From the NCBI GenBank assembly GCA_004195035.1, contig SGBD01000004.1:1-64000 (forward strand): a stretch of DNA of 64,000 nucleotides. Direction: 5' to 3'. The position numbers and the translations under genes are program-made. Below the pieces are notes generated by a model. The model was not told the DNA's origin. It did no database searches and was given only the letters and a program-made list of their open reading frames with translations. The stretch comes from Candidatus Acidulodesulfobacterium ferriphilum (GTDB lineage: Bacteria; SZUA-79; Acidulodesulfobacterales; Acidulodesulfobacteraceae). Shown in pieces: positions 42,311 through 52,800 of the stretch (its first letter is position 1; each line of letters opens with the position of its first letter).

Positions 42311-45300
42311 TCATGAAGCTTTATTGCACAGCAAGGAATAAGAGCAGTATTCGCAAGTCTTAATATCGGAATTATCGGGAATAAACGGTTTTTCTTTATC
42401 CAGCATTTCTTCTATTATATTTTTTAACGAGGGAAGAATTATCTTTTCCATAATTTCGTCTTTATCAGCGCTATTAATTTTTTCTTTATCAAATAAATAC
42501 TGCCTGTGTCCCCTGCTGCCCGTTTTTTTATCCAATGTTATTAAGTTAATGCAGGCGTTTAAATTTTTATAACCTCCGGTGTTGTGTTCCGACTTGTAAA
42601 GATAAAGATAAACAGGGAGCTGAAATGATTTTATAAGTTCTTTAACTTTGCTTCTATCGGGTATGCCCGATATAGCCGAAATATCACCCGCAAGACCGCT
42701 TCTGCTATTACATTTATATTCTAAAATCTTCTCGATATCCGGTTTAACAGGTGATCTGCCCGTTTTATAATCTATGATAAGGATATTTTCGTTTTCTTTG
42801 ATTTCTTGATTCCTTTCGTTATTCTCTCTGCTTTTGTATATATCTTTATACATATCGATTCTATCGATTATGCCGTAGAGTTTTATTGTTTTAGTTTTCT
42901 CCCATTGTTTGCCGCCCGCAATTATAAATTCTGCTTCCTTCTTAGTTTCTAAATCTAAAATTTCCATGCAGGTTTTATTCCAGTCATAACTCCTGAGGTC
43001 TTTTTTGATGAAATTATATAATAATTTTTTTGCCGTTTCTTTAACGAGAAAAAATTCGCCGTTGTCTATATCTACTTCTAATTCTTTAAGCATATCCGGG
43101 CTTTCTATGATATTATCTAAAATATTATCTAATGCGGGTTCTAAATAGCGGTCGGCGTTATAATCAGCCCCATAATTATTTCCTTCTATGAATTGTTTAA
43201 AATTATATCTATTTTCCTTGATACCTTCATAAAATTTTTTAAGGATACTATGGATAAATATTCCTGTTTTGTCCGCCCCTATCCTTTTGCCCTGCTCTTT
43301 AATTTCTTCAAGGCGGATAATGTATCTATAATAAAACTGCATAGGGCAATTAATATATGTATCTATGGCGGAAACCGATATTTTTTTCATTAAATCGCCC
43401 AATATTTTTAAAACTTCATCGCTTTTTTTAATTTCGAAATCGCTTTCTCCGCCTTGAGATTCTTGAAATATTATCGTTTTGAAACCTAAATGGTTTACCT
43501 TATCTTCTATATCGAGTTTTTTTGTCTTTTTCTCCTCATCCCAAATAATCTCTTCTATCAACCTGCTTCTAATTCTCTTATCGTTTTTAATATAAACGAT
43601 ATGAGCCTCTCTGGACCCGAATACAAGCCTTCTGAAATGATAGCGATACAGCGCTTCATAATCGTTATAAGTAAATAAACCTAAACTTTTTCTCACAAGA
43701 TACGGCAGGAACGGATCGAATTTCTTTACCTGCGGCAAAACATCTTCGTTTGCATCGAATATCGCAACCCTGTCAAACTTAAGAACGCGGGTCTCGAGGA
43801 TTCCCATTATTTGCAAACCCTTAAGCGGAATTCCGTTAAATGCGATAGACTCGTTATCCATATAGTATTTAAATAATCTAAATACCGATTTTTTTGATGC
43901 GGGTTCATTATTAAAATATGAATCTTTAAATAAATTTACAGCCTCTATCATTTTTTTGGTAAATTCCGGCGAAAGCTTATATTTCAGAGCATCGTTATTT
44001 TCTTTTGTTATTAAATTAACGATTTTTATCAAATTGGATGCAAAGTCTTTTGCCGTTGTTTTATTATCTTCGAAATTTTTAAAAAAATATTCATGAACGG
44101 TCTTTATTATATTTGCCGCGGATGCGTCTGCAGCGTTTTTGTTTATTAAATAATTATTTTCTATCTCATTAAGGCTTATGAATATATCTCCGTTTTTTAC
44201 GATAAGATTTTCTATATTATTTATTGCGGATATAGTTTTTATTCCGCCCAATGTTTTAATATATGGATGCTTCACCAAATTTATATAATCCTTTGCCTGA
44301 TATTCAGGCTCTATTTTGGGGTTAGCAAACCCTCCGCGCGCGGATATTTTGCTTTGGACCGACATCTGAGCCTTATATATAAGCTCTATCAATGAATAAA
44401 GCGGGGTTCTTTTTAGAGGATAACCCATGGTTATGTTGCAACCCGCATCGATGTAGTCCATAATATGATAAAGAAAAGGTAAAAGCGTATTGGAATCGGG
44501 CAAAACAACGGCATTTTTTTGGGGATCTAATTTATTTTCATCGAAAATTTCATTTCCGGCAAGCAACTCGGAATGGGTATCGAACCCTTCATAAAAAAAT
44601 AAAGAGGTGTCATATTCGTTAATAGGGGTTGGGGTTTCGGCCGCGCCCATTTTTGTTATGCAAACTATTTCCGCTTTATCTAACGATTTTTTTAAATTTA
44701 CGACTATATTATCTTTTAAATACTCCTCTTCTTTTAAAGATTCTATCTGAGTATAAAATTCTGCAATCCCGTTCTTTATTAGAGGCTTTATGACATCCGA
44801 CTCTGCCCTGTTAAGAAAAATTAGGCCCGCAAAATATATTTTTTCGAATTCGTTAATTACAGACTTAGGCGCATTATTATTTAAAAATTTAGATGCTTCT
44901 ATATAATTTAAACCTGCAGTCGTTAAATTCTCTTCCCTTAATTTTTCATGAAATTTATGTCTAATTACAGGCAAATAATTATAAAATTTGCTCATATTTT
45001 CAGGTATAGCCGCAATATAGGATTCCACCCTGCTAATACTTTCGTTATTCACCGACCCCGCATCGAGTTCGTTAATCGTATTAAATAATTGCATCCCCCA
45101 TAAAAAGAAATCTTCGAACTTATCCGTGTCCTTAAAAAATTTTAAATCGGTTTCATCTTTAACGATATTATACAAAAACCAGGAGGCATTTATAGCGTTA
45201 ATTTCCGCTTTGGAGCCGGAACTTTTTTCGGCAATGAATTTTATAAATTCGCTTAGCGAAAATATAGCAGGGGGATAATAAGGAGACTCAAGTTTATTTG

Positions 45301-45529
45301 CAAGAATAGACCTTAAATATAATGCCGGCCTTTTCCCCGGAAATACCACCGCATATTTTGAAAAATCTTTGTTTAACCCCTTCAACCCGTTATCAATACT
45401 GCCGCTCCTGCCATTGCCTACGTTATTATCTCTATTATTCACATTTAATCCGGGGTTTATATCCTCTATAAGTTTATCCGCTATATATTCCAAAAGAAAA
45501 TCTTTATAAGAAAGCGCATATATATTCAT
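42311..45529 (-). CDS. addB: AddB-type nuclease/helicase-like subunit
   Basis: A 1072-residue protein paired with AddA in double-strand-break processing. The N-terminal helicase-like part has no clean Walker A, as in AddB proteins. The C-terminal RecB-like nuclease has LIIDYKTGRSPVKPD, and an iron-sulphur set is seen: a first Cys in YINCPMQFYYRY and the terminal CEYCSYSLLC. An insert rich in Asn/Gly/Asp is present near residue 30. It overlaps addA by four bases (ATGA), showing coupling. Divergent from the best-known AddB, so the name is by architecture and pairing. Confidence 0.82.
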   Translation of the reverse strand: MNIYALSYKDFLLEYIADKLIEDINPGLNVNNRDNNVGNGRSGSIDNGLKGLNKDFSKYAVVFPGKRPALYLRSILANKLESPYYPPAIFSLSEFIKFIAEKSSGSKAEINAINASWFLYNIVKDETDLKFFKDTDKFEDFFLWGMQLFNTINELDAGSVNNESISRVESYIAAIPENMSKFYNYLPVIRHKFHEKLREENLTTAGLNYIEASKFLNNNAPKSVINEFEKIYFAGLIFLNRAESDVIKPLIKNGIAEFYTQIESLKEEEYLKDNIVVNLKKSLDKAEIVCITKMGAAETPTPINEYDTSLFFYEGFDTHSELLAGNEIFDENKLDPQKNAVVLPDSNTLLPFLYHIMDYIDAGCNITMGYPLKRTPLYSLIELIYKAQMSVQSKISARGGFANPKIEPEYQAKDYINLVKHPYIKTLGGIKTISAINNIENLIVKNGDIFISLNEIENNYLINKNAADASAANIIKTVHEYFFKNFEDNKTTAKDFASNLIKIVNLITKENNDALKYKLSPEFTKKMIEAVNLFKDSYFNNEPASKKSVFRLFKYYMDNESIAFNGIPLKGLQIMGILETRVLKFDRVAIFDANEDVLPQVKKFDPFLPYLVRKSLGLFTYNDYEALYRYHFRRLVFGSREAHIVYIKNDKRIRSRLIEEIIWDEEKKTKKLDIEDKVNHLGFKTIIFQESQGGESDFEIKKSDEVLKILGDLMKKISVSAIDTYINCPMQFYYRYIIRLEEIKEQGKRIGADKTGIFIHSILKKFYEGIKENRYNFKQFIEGNNYGADYNADRYLEPALDNILDNIIESPDMLKELEVDIDNGEFFLVKETAKKLLYNFIKKDLRSYDWNKTCMEILDLETKKEAEFIIAGGKQWEKTKTIKLYGIIDRIDMYKDIYKSRENNERNQEIKENENILIIDYKTGRSPVKPDIEKILEYKCNSRSGLAGDISAISGIPDRSKVKELIKSFQLPVYLYLYKSEHNTGGYKNLNACINLITLDKKTGSRGHRQYLFDKEKINSADKDEIMEKIILPSLKNIIEEMLDKEKPFIPDNSDIKTCEYCSYSLLCNKAS

Positions 45530-48500
45530 GAAACCTTTTCAACCCTTTTTTCATCGGTATATAAAATATATCCGCTTATATCTATGTCCGGCTTGCAGGT
45601 CTTGCAGGTATTGCTGATATTTGAATATATACCCGCAAGTATATCGATGTATTCCCTGACCTGTTTTTTGTATTTAACGGATTTAGTTTCGTCAAGCCTG
45701 CCAGTTTTATAATCTATCACCGCTATGCTACCTGAACATATTACAAGCCTGTCTATTCTTTTAAGCTCTCCTGCATAATTTACCGTCTCTTTTTCGTTAA
45801 AATTCATGGCATTTTTATCGTTTATAAAAAACCAGTCTTTAACTTCATTTATACTTAATAAATCTATAATGTCTTTTTTAATTATTTCTCTTTCCGAATC
45901 GCCTATTTCTATAAAATAATTTTGCGATTTAATAAATTCACGGGTTGCCTCCGGAATAATTTTATCTAATTCGGCTTCATAATTATTTTCGTTTAAAAAA
46001 TTTATTTTCGATAATATAAAATGCACAATATTTCCTTTTAACAAACCCTTTTTTATATTTTCATCCAAAATAAAGGAAATGTCTTCTTTTTGATATACCC
46101 CGTATAAATGTTGTTTCCAATCGTAATTTTTAAATCTCCGGCTAATATTGTTTAATATATTAAAGGATGCGGCAGAATCCTCGTTATTGCATTCATCTAA
46201 ATAATTTTTTTTACTTCCGATTTCTAAAGTATTTACATCTTCCCCCATATTATCGTCGAAAAAAAGATCAATTAATTTGTTATTACCGTTTCCGAATTTG
46301 CAAGGTATCAGTATATAAAGCTCCTCTTTCGCCCTTGTTGACGAGACATAAAAAAGGTTTAATTCATCGATAAACCTCATAGATTTTTCATAAATATATG
46401 CTTTTATCTCATCTAAATTTTCGTCGATACTTAATAAAAAATCCTGATTGTCTTTATTTGCGTAATAAAGTTTAATATAGCCGTCTTTATTTTGAGGTTC
46501 ATTGTATTCTTCGTAACCGGCGCATATATCACCTTTGTATTGACTGCCGCTATATTCCAAAACGATCTCGTTAACGGGAGTTATTTTAATACCCGCATAG
46601 GGTATAATTACAACCGGGAATTGGAGACCTTTAGCCTTATGCATGGTCAAAACATTTACGGCGTAATTTGCCGAATCGAGCTTTACTAAAAACTGATCAT
46701 TTTCCTGCTTATCGTCCTTAAAAAAATCGATAAACATATCTAGGGTGTTTTCGCCCTCCTGTTCCCTGTTTTTTATAATCTCGAGCAGATGCATAAAGAA
46801 TCCGAGATTATCTTTAAATCTTTCGTAAATGTTAAATTTTTCGTACAATTTACATACGGTATCGTAAGCAGGATAATATCCCGCGCCGTTAAACAGCTCT
46901 TCGATGTAATTATCCCATATGTCTTGCCCGTTGCGGCTGCCGTTATTTAGCTGCCATTTTTTAAACTCTATATAAATAAAATCCGTCTTCCTGCTGTTTA
47001 AGATAAAATCATTTATTTCCTGTCTCGATGTTAAATCAGATTGAATAACTCCTGCAAAAATTTTTCCGCTGATAAAATTAATAAACGAAAGGTTGTCCGC
47101 GGGCTTATTAAGGAATTTCAAAAAGGAAATAACTTCTTTGATTAAAGGATTATTTCTTATATCTGCGCTCTGTTCGGATTCCACGGGAATATTTTCCCGT
47201 TTAAGCTTAAGAACGAGACCTGCGGATTCCTGATTGGTCCTTGTTAAAATTGCAATATCTTTAAAGCCGTATTTACCGCTGTTCGTTAAATCTTTTATAA
47301 TCCTTACTACTTTATTTGCGCATTTTTCTTTAACACCGGCGTCTAAAACATCATCCTGAGGCAAACCGTTTTCGAGGCTGCTGTCGTTTCCCGCTCCCTG
47401 TTTATAAGTCTCTGCGCCCTGTTCTTCAGCTTTATCCTTATCCTTATCCTTGCCGTTGCCATTTTCGTTATCCTTTAAAAATCGTTCTATATAAATATAA
47501 CCTTTAAAATCATCATTAATATCCTGATGATTATCGGGCATATGCTGTTCGTGGTCTTTATAAACATTTTCTATAAGATTGCCTGTCATCTCATCTTCTA
47601 TATTTTTAATCGTTTTTTGAGCTTTATCCTGATTACCTTTATCCTTGCCTTTACCTTTATATAATAACTTTTCGGCAAGATTTTGAGGGTTAAATGTTTC
47701 GTTAAAAAAATCGATAAGCGCTTTTTTAGACCTGAAATTATTCTCAAGTTTTTCTAAATAACAATTTCCGCTATTTATGATATTGCCGTAAAAATAGTTA
47801 ACAATGCCGTCGAAAAGACTTGCATCACTGCCTTTAAATCTATAAATCGACTGCTTTTTATCTCCTACATAAAAAATGGAGCCGCCGTTTGAGATGCTGT
47901 TTTCCACTAAAGCCTTAATATTTTCCCACTGAAGCCTGTCGGTATCCTGAAACTCATCGATTAGATAATGGTAGATTTGCTCCCCGATATTAAAATAAAT
48001 ATCGGGAACTTTGTTGTTATTAATTAACTCATTAACCCTTATTTTTAATTCGTCTATAAATATAACGCCGTCGTTTTTAGATTTTTCGGCGATAACGCTT
48101 TTAATTTCTTTTAATATTTTTATGTACGAATAGAACCTTATCCTGTTAACGGTTAAAATTATATCTCTTATGCCTGCTCTTATATCATCCCAGATTTGCT
48201 GAAGGCCTGTTAATAAATCTTGATTTTTTAAATTTTTAGAATTAGTAATTATATCTTTTACAGATTGTCTTTGCCAGTATTTGGAAACGAAATCTCTTCC
48301 CGTATTTTTTTCCAACCCGTTTTGAAATGTTTTATGCAATCCTATTTTATATGATTTATCCAACCCGTTAATTTCATCTATTAAATTTAATAAATTTCTT
48401 AATTTTCCTCCGCATGAGGGAAAATTTCCGAAAGGTTTTTCTATGTTTATTATATCTTTCGTTAATGCTTCTATATACCTGTGGGTTTTGTCCTGAAAAT

Positions 48501-49212
48501 CTTTATCTTCACAAATTTCGAAATATTTTCCGCTCGTATTTTCAATTGCTCTCAAATCTTTTATAATACCGGCAATTACGAAACGGGGATTGAGTCCTGT
48601 TTTGCCTTCTATGTCCGTATAATTTTTAATAAAATCCTGAAAGATTTTTTTAATCTCCGCGTCTTCGTTTACCGTTAAAAGCAGTTTATCTATTGCAAAA
48701 TCGATGTACGGCAGCGGATTCACCCTTATATCGAACCCGGGCGCTATACCTGTTTCCGGCAAAGACGCTTTAATTATTTCCGTTAAAAAACTATCGATTG
48801 TCTTAATATTAAAATCGGAGTAATTTCTTATTATATTGTCAACTAAATCGGCCGCTTTGTTTATGAGGGCGGCATCGTCGTCTTTCCCATCTTTTACGCC
48901 GGTTAAACCCGTGACGCATTTTATTTGATTTAATGCCTGCTTTTCGCCTATCGCGATAGATTTTAATAACTTTAATATACGTTCCTTCATCTCGGATGCG
49001 GCTTTGTTGGTAAAGGTAATGGCTACAATATTATTAAGGCCGTTTGTGTTTATCCCTTCTATCCCTCTTTTTATATTTGCCGACAGAAGAAACTGCGCAT
49101 ATCGTAACGAAAGGTTGTGGGTTTTACCGCTTCCTGCGGAAGCCGATAATTGATAGATGTGGGGGAAAACGAGGTCTTTGTCTTTTTTAAGGACATTATT
49201 CATTAGTTTCAA
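45526..49212 (-). CDS. addA: AddA-type ATP-dependent helicase/nuclease
   Basis: A 1228-residue UvrD/Rep-family helicase with a C-terminal RecB nuclease. Walker A is LSASAGSGKTHNLSLR, motif II YHYLIDEFQDTDRLQW, motif III YVGDKKQSIYRFKGS and motif VI region LFYVSSTRAKEELYIL. The nuclease is seen as RLVICSGSIAVIDYKTGRLD. With AddB it resects DNA ends for RecA. Two hydrophilic inserts (DNA about 47370-47490 and 47610-47665), full of Lys-Asp/Asn-Gly repeats, lie between the 1A/2A helicase subdomains. Core motifs are undamaged. Confidence 0.92.
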   Translation of the reverse strand: MKLMNNVLKKDKDLVFPHIYQLSASAGSGKTHNLSLRYAQFLLSANIKRGIEGINTNGLNNIVAITFTNKAASEMKERILKLLKSIAIGEKQALNQIKCVTGLTGVKDGKDDDAALINKAADLVDNIIRNYSDFNIKTIDSFLTEIIKASLPETGIAPGFDIRVNPLPYIDFAIDKLLLTVNEDAEIKKIFQDFIKNYTDIEGKTGLNPRFVIAGIIKDLRAIENTSGKYFEICEDKDFQDKTHRYIEALTKDIINIEKPFGNFPSCGGKLRNLLNLIDEINGLDKSYKIGLHKTFQNGLEKNTGRDFVSKYWQRQSVKDIITNSKNLKNQDLLTGLQQIWDDIRAGIRDIILTVNRIRFYSYIKILKEIKSVIAEKSKNDGVIFIDELKIRVNELINNNKVPDIYFNIGEQIYHYLIDEFQDTDRLQWENIKALVENSISNGGSIFYVGDKKQSIYRFKGSDASLFDGIVNYFYGNIINSGNCYLEKLENNFRSKKALIDFFNETFNPQNLAEKLLYKGKGKDKGNQDKAQKTIKNIEDEMTGNLIENVYKDHEQHMPDNHQDINDDFKGYIYIERFLKDNENGNGKDKDKDKAEEQGAETYKQGAGNDSSLENGLPQDDVLDAGVKEKCANKVVRIIKDLTNSGKYGFKDIAILTRTNQESAGLVLKLKRENIPVESEQSADIRNNPLIKEVISFLKFLNKPADNLSFINFISGKIFAGVIQSDLTSRQEINDFILNSRKTDFIYIEFKKWQLNNGSRNGQDIWDNYIEELFNGAGYYPAYDTVCKLYEKFNIYERFKDNLGFFMHLLEIIKNREQEGENTLDMFIDFFKDDKQENDQFLVKLDSANYAVNVLTMHKAKGLQFPVVIIPYAGIKITPVNEIVLEYSGSQYKGDICAGYEEYNEPQNKDGYIKLYYANKDNQDFLLSIDENLDEIKAYIYEKSMRFIDELNLFYVSSTRAKEELYILIPCKFGNGNNKLIDLFFDDNMGEDVNTLEIGSKKNYLDECNNEDSAASFNILNNISRRFKNYDWKQHLYGVYQKEDISFILDENIKKGLLKGNIVHFILSKINFLNENNYEAELDKIIPEATREFIKSQNYFIEIGDSEREIIKKDIIDLLSINEVKDWFFINDKNAMNFNEKETVNYAGELKRIDRLVICSGSIAVIDYKTGRLDETKSVKYKKQVREYIDILAGIYSNISNTCKTCKPDIDISGYILYTDEKRVEKVS

Positions 49213-49259
49213 AGTTTACGGAAAAAGCATTTTTTATTTATTTTTTTAATCTCTTAAAC

Positions 49260-49865
49260 TCAATAAATAATATTGGATTTCCTATCCCATATTTTAATAA
49301 AATTTACTATTGCCATTTTTATCACATATTTATTGGTTATATATGTTGCATTATTATCCTGGTTTGAAGGCGAGCCGCAATTGCCGTAATAACATGATGC
49401 TCCTTCCGCCGAAGGCGACCAGTTTGCCGAACCCTCTCTAAAAACAATGCCAGGAATTATGAATATCTTGTCATGCATAATATTCCAAAAACCCTTGTCC
49501 CTTTTAGCTTTAATATAAATGTTCCTGACATGTTCAAGCATATAAGTTCTGTCGGTTCTATCTTTCATTTGCTTGTCATCCCTGTAAATATATATTTTTA
49601 CCCCTTCATGAGCTAACTTAATCAGTTCTTTTGCGATTTTATAATCGGTAAACGAGTACATTGCTATATAAAGTCTTTTTGCAAAAACCGCCTTCTTAAG
49701 CCAATAAATATCTATTTTTTGGAGATTGGCCTCAGGCGAATAATAGGTGTAGGAGACTGCAAAAGCAGGGTCGGGATTTATAATAAAAATAACAGCCATG
49801 CTAAATATAATAAATATAACCGGTATAAAAAAATTTAATCCATGTATAAGTATAACTTTTTTCAT
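49260..49865 (-). CDS. Phospholipase D-like (Nuc-type) endonuclease, exported
   Basis: A 201-residue protein with an N-terminal signal peptide or anchor (about residues 10-36, ending AFAVSYTYYSP). A single HKD half follows: MHDKIFIIPGIVFREGSANWSPSAE, where H-x-K and GSANWS are recognisable, then NQDNNATYI. Proteins of this size act as dimers, each contributing one HKD motif, and are secreted nucleases or phospholipases. It is independent of addA, 47 bases away. Probably periplasmic. Confidence 0.8.
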   Translation of the reverse strand: MKKVILIHGLNFFIPVIFIIFSMAVIFIINPDPAFAVSYTYYSPEANLQKIDIYWLKKAVFAKRLYIAMYSFTDYKIAKELIKLAHEGVKIYIYRDDKQMKDRTDRTYMLEHVRNIYIKAKRDKGFWNIMHDKIFIIPGIVFREGSANWSPSAEGASCYYGNCGSPSNQDNNATYITNKYVIKMAIVNFIKIWDRKSNIIY

Positions 49866-49927
49866 AGTTTATCCCTTTTTCATTATAGCATATATGCTTT
49901 TTTATGCGCCGTGAAGGGCTTGAAAAA

Positions 49928-50003
49928 TGGAGCGGGCAACCGGGTTCGAACCGGCGACACCAAGCTTGGGAAGCTTGTACTCTACCAACTGAGCTATGCC
50001 CGC
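49928..50003 (-). tRNA. tRNA-Gly (anticodon CCC)
   Basis: Minus-strand cloverleaf: GCGGGCA acceptor (49997-50003) pairing with TGCCCGC, D arm AGCTCAGTTGGTAGAGT, anticodon arm CAAGC-TTCCCAA-GCTTG (anticodon CCC), T arm GGTTCGAACCC, CCA encoded (49928-49930). No integrase lies nearby. Confidence 0.95.
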
Positions 50004-50126
50004 TTATAGGAATAAAAAATTAAACCGCAACTTGCGATGTTGCGTATAACCATTATTAATATATCATAAAAATAAAAAGCTGTAAATAATTTTGGGAAGA
50101 ACGGCCAAATTTTAAGCCCGCGCCTT

Positions 50127-50945
50127 TCACGCCCTGCCCGCCGCCTCCTCAAATTCCTGAGGAAGCATAACCAAGGGCTTAAGATTGTAGGCATCTTGAA
50201 AGGATTTTGCGAGAGCTTCGGAAAGGCTGCGGAAACTTAAGTCAAATTTTTTACCAACCCTGTTCAGTTCCTGTTTTATACCGGTGATATTATTAAAATA
50301 TCCGGCGTTAAAATTACCGCTCTCGAATAACTCGATATGCTCAAGCGGGTTATAGTCGGTATAAATCGAACCGTGCTGTAAAAATGCCGTTTCGCCGCGT
50401 CTCTGCGAATTGCCGCAAATCTTTTTACCCCCGAATGTTATCTCGTATGAATGGGCTTTTAAAAAACAGTTAAAATCGCTTTTTTTAACCGGTTTATCGA
50501 TTTTATCGCCGTTTTGACGATTAAAGCCGTTATTATCGGGATTTAAACCTAAGCCGGTAAAAAAAAGGCGCAAAAATTCGCCGACTTTTTTATAAGTTTC
50601 CAAAAGTTTCCCTGCAAAAATGCCGCTTTTATATGACGACACTACGCAATAAGTTATCTCGTTTTTATGCAATACCGCTCTTCCCCCCGTCGGTCTTCTA
50701 ACAATATCGTAATGTTTATTTTTTGCTTTTAAAATAATGCTTTCGCGTGTCTCTTCATCTTTTTGGAAAAATCCTAAAGAAAGAGCGGGCGGGGAAAAAT
50801 AATACAGTCTTAATGTAGGACGGCTTGAAAAATCGCCCCCTGTCCTATATTTATTCAATAAAAATAAATCGGCGGCCATGTTAACGCCGCCGGGACATCC
50901 GCCTGAAATTATCAGGTTAAAACAACCATCCGAATAGCAGTTCAT
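50127..50945 (-). CDS. Lipoate-protein ligase A / octanoyltransferase-type enzyme
   Basis: A 272-residue biotin/lipoate ligase-fold enzyme. The opening GVNMAADLFLLNKYRTGG (conserved NMAxD), LSLGFFQKDEE, the nucleotide/lipoate loop IVRRPTGGRAVLHKNEITYCV and KKICGNSQRRGETAFLQHGS (catalytic Lys) are typical of LplA or LipM-type proteins. Ligase versus octanoyl transferase cannot be decided from sequence alone. It sits 15 bases from gcvH, whose H-protein it would lipoylate, a coherent pair. Confidence 0.87.
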   Translation of the reverse strand: MNCYSDGCFNLIISGGCPGGVNMAADLFLLNKYRTGGDFSSRPTLRLYYFSPPALSLGFFQKDEETRESIILKAKNKHYDIVRRPTGGRAVLHKNEITYCVVSSYKSGIFAGKLLETYKKVGEFLRLFFTGLGLNPDNNGFNRQNGDKIDKPVKKSDFNCFLKAHSYEITFGGKKICGNSQRRGETAFLQHGSIYTDYNPLEHIELFESGNFNAGYFNNITGIKQELNRVGKKFDLSFRSLSEALAKSFQDAYNLKPLVMLPQEFEEAAGRA

Positions 50946-50960
50946 TATTTATTTTTATTA

Positions 50961-51347
50961 TTATCCATTATTTTCTAAATATTCTTCGTAATCCAGATTA
51001 TCCATGAGGTCATTTAAATCATTTTCGTTCGTAAGCTTGATCTCTAGCAGCCATCCTGAATCATATGGTTCCTCGTTTACAAGCTCCGGTTCATCCTTTA
51101 ATGATTCGTTAACCCGAACCACATGTCCGCTCACGGGGGCATACAGTTCCGAAACCGACTTTGCCGATTCGATAGTCCCGAAAGACTCATTTTGCTCAAG
51201 CTCGTAACCGGGTTCTGGCAGGTCAACATAAATTATATCTCCAAGCTGATCCTGCGCATAATCGGTAACCCCTATAAGCGCATTATCCCTATTAACTTTA
51301 ACCCAGATATGTTCTGTATTATATTTTAAATTTTTCGGAAACTCCAT
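50961..51347 (-). CDS. gcvH: Glycine cleavage system H protein
   Basis: A 128-residue lipoyl carrier. The lipoylated lysine is K63 in IESAKSVSELYAPVSG; YTEHIWVKV-type and IGVTDYAQDQLGDIIYVDLP sequences are canonical. It carries the aminomethyl group between the P, T and L proteins, none of which is in the window, so here it may also serve lipoate handling. It is upstream of the lipoate ligase in the same operon. Length typical. Confidence 0.95.
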   Translation of the reverse strand: MEFPKNLKYNTEHIWVKVNRDNALIGVTDYAQDQLGDIIYVDLPEPGYELEQNESFGTIESAKSVSELYAPVSGHVVRVNESLKDEPELVNEEPYDSGWLLEIKLTNENDLNDLMDNLDYEEYLENNG

Positions 51348-51453
51348 AAATCCCCCTTTCTTTGTTTTATTATTTTTACATATAAATGCGATAATTATAA
51401 TATAAACATTTTTTAAAAAAATTCAAATAAAAATTTAACGGTTCGGCTTTGCC

Positions 51454-52794
51454 TTACCTTTCGATAAACCTCTGAACATACCCTATGTCAACCCTGCCTG
51501 AAATATAATCGCTATCGTTTAATATCCTTTTAAGAAAGGGAATGTTTGTTTCGATACCTTCAATCTGAAATTCGTTTAATGCGTTTTTAGCCTTATTGAT
51601 TGCACCCAGTCTGGTCGAATCATGCACTATTAATTTGGCAATTAAAGAATCATAAAACGGCTGGACGGTGTATCCGCAATAGGCAAAATCGTCAACCCTG
51701 ACATTTAATCCGCCGGGCTTATTGTAAAATGTAATCAAGCCGGGGGAGGGTTGAAAATTTACCGGATTTTCGGCATTTACTCTTAACTCGATACTGTAAC
51801 CCTTAATTTTCACATCTTCCTGCTTTATTTTAAGTTTTTCTCCGTTCGCAATTCGGATCTGCTCTTTAATGATATCCGTATTTGTGACAAATTCGGTAAC
51901 CGGGTGTTCAACCTGAACCCTTGTGTTTACTTCCATAAAGTAAAATTCGCCGCCGGCATCCAAAAGAAACTCAAATGTAGCCGCATTGACATAATTTACT
52001 TCCTTAACAACCTTTAATATAGATTCGCCTATTTTTTTTCTCACGGCGGATTTTACGGCAATAGAGGGGGCTTCTTCGATAATCTTTTGATGCCTTCTCT
52101 GGATGGAACAATCCCTTTCCCCGAGGTACACGGCATTACCGTACCTGTCGGCAAGAATCTGAAACTCGACATGCCTTGGATTTTCGCAATATTTCTCTAA
52201 ATAAACATCCTTATCCCCAAAAAAAGACTGCGCCTCCTGCCTTGCCTGATGATAAGCCTGAGATAAATGGGCCGGCGTCAAAACCATTTTTATTCCCCTT
52301 CCTCCTCCGCCCATAGAGGCTTTAAGTATTAAGGGATAACCTATTTTCCCCGCGGCTTTTTTTATATCTTCCTCATTATCTCCGATATCATCGCTTCCAG
52401 GTAATACTGGAATACCTAAACTTTTAACAAGTTTTCTCGCATTTCTTTTATTCCCCAGCAGGCTCATATTCTCCGATGAGGGTCCTATGAATTTTATGCC
52501 GCAATTTTCACAAATTTCTGCAAAATTGGCATTTTCGGACAAAAAACCGTATCCGGGATGGATGGCTTCGCTGTCCGTTATCTCTGCAGCGGATATAATG
52601 GAAGATATATTTAAATAACTTTTTGCGGTTGGCGGCGGACCGATACATATGCTTTCATCGGCATACCTCACATGAAGACTGTCCCTATCGGCAGTTGAAT
52701 AGACAGCAACGGTTTTAATACCCAATTCTTTGCATGCCCTTATAATTCTGACTGCTATCTCGCCTCTATTGGCTATTAATATCTTTCTAAACAT
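51454..52794 (-). CDS. accC: Acetyl-CoA carboxylase, biotin carboxylase subunit
   Basis: A 446-residue ATP-grasp enzyme that carboxylates biotin on AccB in fatty-acid synthesis. Start MFRKILIANRGEIAVRIIRA, ATP-grasp glycine loop KASMGGGGRGIKMV, RDCSIQRRHQKIIEEAPS, and active-site EVNTRVQVEHPVTE are all standard. Length matches. It starts six bases after accB in the same direction, in the common efp-accB-accC order. The carboxyltransferase subunits are elsewhere. No anomaly. Confidence 0.97.
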   Translation of the reverse strand: MFRKILIANRGEIAVRIIRACKELGIKTVAVYSTADRDSLHVRYADESICIGPPPTAKSYLNISSIISAAEITDSEAIHPGYGFLSENANFAEICENCGIKFIGPSSENMSLLGNKRNARKLVKSLGIPVLPGSDDIGDNEEDIKKAAGKIGYPLILKASMGGGGRGIKMVLTPAHLSQAYHQARQEAQSFFGDKDVYLEKYCENPRHVEFQILADRYGNAVYLGERDCSIQRRHQKIIEEAPSIAVKSAVRKKIGESILKVVKEVNYVNAATFEFLLDAGGEFYFMEVNTRVQVEHPVTEFVTNTDIIKEQIRIANGEKLKIKQEDVKIKGYSIELRVNAENPVNFQPSPGLITFYNKPGGLNVRVDDFAYCGYTVQPFYDSLIAKLIVHDSTRLGAINKAKNALNEFQIEGIETNIPFLKRILNDSDYISGRVDIGYVQRFIER

Positions 52795-52800
52795 ATATTT